Source of the DNA: Moraxellaceae bacterium
GTDB lineage: Bacteria > Pseudomonadota > Gammaproteobacteria > Pseudomonadales > Moraxellaceae
Length of the DNA stretch: 7,595 bases
Assembly (NCBI GenBank): GCA_030146505.1
Contig: JASLCO010000089.1
Location: forward strand, 1-7,595
Direction of reading: 5' to 3'
Position numbers and translations under genes: made by a program. Shown piece by piece: positions 5,904 through 7,595 of this stretch. The notes beneath the pieces are model-generated. The model searched no databases, had not been told where the DNA came from, and saw only the letters and a list, made by a program, of their open reading frames with translations. Position 1 is the stretch's first letter, and each line of letters starts with the position of its first letter.

Positions 5904-7511
5904 ATGCTGCGCATCACCGATCTCAAGCTCCCGCTGGACCATAAAGAAGAAGCCCTGCCGGCCGCCATACTCACCCGCCTCGGCATCAAGGCTGCCAGCC
6001 TGAAAAGCTTCACGGTCTACAAACGCAGCTACGATGCGCGCAAGCGCGGCAATATCCAGCTTATCTACACACTCGATGTCGAGACCGATCGCGAAGCCGA
6101 GCTGCTGCAAAAATTCGCCGACGACAACTACATCAGCGCCACACCGCCATTGGAATACCAGTTTGTGGGTCAGGCACCTGCGAGCCTGAAAGAGCGACCT
6201 GTCGTTATCGGCTTCGGCCCCTGCGGCTTGTTTGCAGCCCTGCTATTGGCGCAGATGGGTTTTCGTCCCATCGTGCTGGAACGTGGCAAGGCCGTGCGCG
6301 AGCGCACCAAGGACACCTGGGGTCTGTGGCGCAAGAGTGTGCTGAATCCGGAATCCAATGTGCAGTTTGGAGAAGGCGGTGCCGGTACGTTTTCCGACGG
6401 CAAACTCTATAGCCAGATCCGTGATCCGCATCATCACGGCCGCAAAGTGCTCACTGAATTCGTGAAAGCCGGCGCACCGGAAGAAATCCTTTATGTAAGC
6501 AAGCCGCATATCGGCACCTTCAAGCTCGTCAGCATGATTGAAACCATGCGCAAGAATATTGAAGAGCTGGGTGGCGAAATCCGTTTCAGCCAGCGTGTGG
6601 ACGATATCGAAATCAAGGACGGAAAAGTCTGCGCCCTGCATCTCTCAAGCGGCGAAGTGCTGCCGGCCTCGCATGTGGTGCTGGCCGTGGGTCATAGCGC
6701 CCGCGACACCTTCACCATGCTGCATGAGCGCGGCGTCTTCATGGAAGCGAAACCTTTTTCGATTGGCTTTCGCGCCGAGCACCCGCAATCGCTGATCGAC
6801 AAATGCCGCTTCGGTCCGCAGGCCGGCCATCCCATCCTGGGTGCCGCAGATTACAAGCTCGTACATCACTGCAAGAGCGGCCGCTCCGTCTACAGCTTCT
6901 GTATGTGCCCAGGCGGCACGGTGGTGGCCGCCACCAGCGAGCCCGAACGCGTGGTCACCAATGGCATGAGCCAGTATTCGCGCAATGAACGCAATGCCAA
7001 TGCCGCTATCGTGGTCGGCATCACGCCGGAAGATTTTGGTGGCGCCGGCCCTCTCGCCGGCATCGCTTTCCAGCGTGAACTGGAGTCGCGTGCCTATGTA
7101 CTGGGCGGCAGTAATTACGAAGCACCGGGCCAGCTCGTGGGCGACTTCATTGCCGGAAAGGCATCCACTGCTTTCGGCAGCGTGCAGCCCTCCTACAAGC
7201 CCGGCGTAAAACTCGGCGATCTTTCTCCTTCGCTGCCGGAATACGCCATCGCCGCCATACGCGAAGCCCTGCCGGCTTTTGACAAGCAGATACGCGGCTT
7301 TGCCCTGCACGATGCCGTGCTTACCGGCGTGGAAACGCGCACCTCATCACCACTGCGCATCAAGCGTGACGACAACAGCCTGCAAAGCCTGAATACGCAG
7401 GGCCTGTTCCCGGCGGGTGAAGGCGCCGGTTATGCCGGTGGCATCCTGTCCGCCGGTGTGGATGGCATACGCGTGGCCGAAGCAGTAGCCAGGAGCCTGC
7501 TGGGCAACTGA
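5904..7511 (+). CDS. FAD-dependent dehydrogenase/oxidoreductase, COG2509 type
   Basis: This 535-residue soluble flavoprotein matches the family called 'NAD(P)/FAD-dependent oxidoreductase' or 'FAD-dependent protein', whose reaction is unknown. A ~95-residue N-terminal domain (LRITDLKLPLDHKEEAL...FTVYKRSYDARKRGNIQLIYTLDVE) precedes the Rossmann fold, a hallmark of the family. The FAD motif is VVIGFGPCGLFAALLLAQ (100-117; GxGxxG at 103-108), with E126 ending the second strand to bind ribose. NVQFGEGGAGTFSDGKL (152-168) is the family signature. VVLAVGHSARDTF is the ATG-like motif, and GLFPAGEGAGYAGGILSAGVDG (500-521) is the C-terminal FAD-binding segment. VETRTSSPLRI precedes it. AGGA (5892-5895) lies 8 bases from the ATG and abuts a REP hairpin. 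No frameshift or stop interrupts it. It shares only the general FAD fold with the yhiN-like neighbour. Confidence 0.9.
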   Translation: MLRITDLKLPLDHKEEALPAAILTRLGIKAASLKSFTVYKRSYDARKRGNIQLIYTLDVETDREAELLQKFADDNYISATPPLEYQFVGQAPASLKERPVVIGFGPCGLFAALLLAQMGFRPIVLERGKAVRERTKDTWGLWRKSVLNPESNVQFGEGGAGTFSDGKLYSQIRDPHHHGRKVLTEFVKAGAPEEILYVSKPHIGTFKLVSMIETMRKNIEELGGEIRFSQRVDDIEIKDGKVCALHLSSGEVLPASHVVLAVGHSARDTFTMLHERGVFMEAKPFSIGFRAEHPQSLIDKCRFGPQAGHPILGAADYKLVHHCKSGRSVYSFCMCPGGTVVAATSEPERVVTNGMSQYSRNERNANAAIVVGITPEDFGGAGPLAGIAFQRELESRAYVLGGSNYEAPGQLVGDFIAGKASTAFGSVQPSYKPGVKLGDLSPSLPEYAIAAIREALPAFDKQIRGFALHDAVLTGVETRTSSPLRIKRDDNSLQSLNTQGLFPAGEGAGYAGGILSAGVDGIRVAEAVARSLLGN

Positions 7512-7520
7512 ACAGCATTG

Positions 7521-7550
7521 GTAGACAGACTGGGCTTTAGCCCGACCTAC
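7521..7550 (-). repeat. Fourth REP-like unit after the last gene
   Basis: The palindrome GGGCTTTAGCCC (7532-7543) is followed by GACCTAC. Read on the - strand this is a GTAGGTCGGGCT...AGCCC unit with the same GTAG head. An outer GTAG (7521-7524)/CTAC (7547-7550) pair flanks it, but the bases between are imperfectly paired, suggesting a decayed copy. There is no T-run, so it does not look like an intrinsic terminator. Confidence 0.6.
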
Positions 7551-7584
7551 GACCAAAGAGAGTTCCGCAGGACAAAATGCCCGC

Positions 7585-7595
7585 ATGAAAAAGCC
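7585..7595 (+). CDS. Possible start of a further gene, cut by the window edge
   Basis: ATG AAA AAG CC at the very end reads M-K-K, a common beginning for exported or ordinary proteins. AGGA at 7569-7572 lies 12 bases upstream, rather far. The closer ATG at 7577 stops after three codons. Only eleven bases are visible, so this is a weak suggestion. Confidence 0.3.

Noticed and set aside
6645..7310. 221-codon - strand frame opposite the COG2509-type gene
   Set aside because: It is a codon-structure shadow of a clearly conserved + strand gene, with no motif of its own.
1..7595. tRNA, rRNA, CRISPR array, insertion sequence, phage or defence genes
   Set aside because: No cloverleaf or rRNA sequence, no regularly spaced direct repeats, and no transposase, integrase or defence-type protein was seen; nearly all bases are covered by recognised chromosomal genes.

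Overview
The window looks like chromosomal housekeeping and accessory sequence from a gammaproteobacterium of roughly 55-60% GC. This rests on the long E. coli-type PurB, a RoxA/YcfD ribosomal oxygenase (typical of gammaproteobacteria), a small PLD-like protein known mainly from Pseudomonas and its relatives, and GTAG-headed REP palindromes of the kind seen in Pseudomonas, Stenotrophomonas and Xanthomonas relatives. The genus cannot be fixed from the sequence. All seven genes lie on the + strand, and nothing convincing is seen on the - strand.

Layout. Positions 1-1185 hold the 3' five-sixths of purB (adenylosuccinate lyase), closed by a strong intrinsic terminator (1202-1232). A compact block follows: roxA (1257-2432), a 179-residue PLD-like protein of unknown function (2448-2987) and a secreted 'mini-secretin' of 270 residues (3012-3824), with gaps of 15 and 24 bases. 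A possible extended -10 precedes a flavodoxin-fold NAD(P)H:FMN reductase (3873-4451), which has its own terminator (4475-4500). Next is a YhiN/HI0933-family flavoprotein gene (4535-5731). It is otherwise intact in one frame but is cut by an internal TAA at codon 298. The 172-base gap 5732-5903 holds three REP-like units, and the last sits directly upstream of the ribosome-binding site of a 535-residue FAD-dependent dehydrogenase of the COG2509 type (5904-7511). The final 84 bases carry a fourth REP-like unit and perhaps the first codons of another gene.

How the genes relate. PurB works in purine biosynthesis and is transcriptionally separated by its terminator. RoxA hydroxylates ribosomal protein L16, and its two downstream neighbours are uncharacterised, so their co-transcription with it is an inference from spacing. 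The second half is rich in flavoproteins (one FMN, two FAD), but no common pathway is evident.

Most worth a second look: the single in-frame stop that separates YhiN from its conserved FAD-binding C-terminus; the secretin-like protein that keeps the N-domain and parts of the secretin fold but lacks the usual gate segment; and the REP cluster that places a hairpin four bases from a Shine-Dalgarno sequence. No complete new system such as a defence island, CRISPR array or mobile element is visible.
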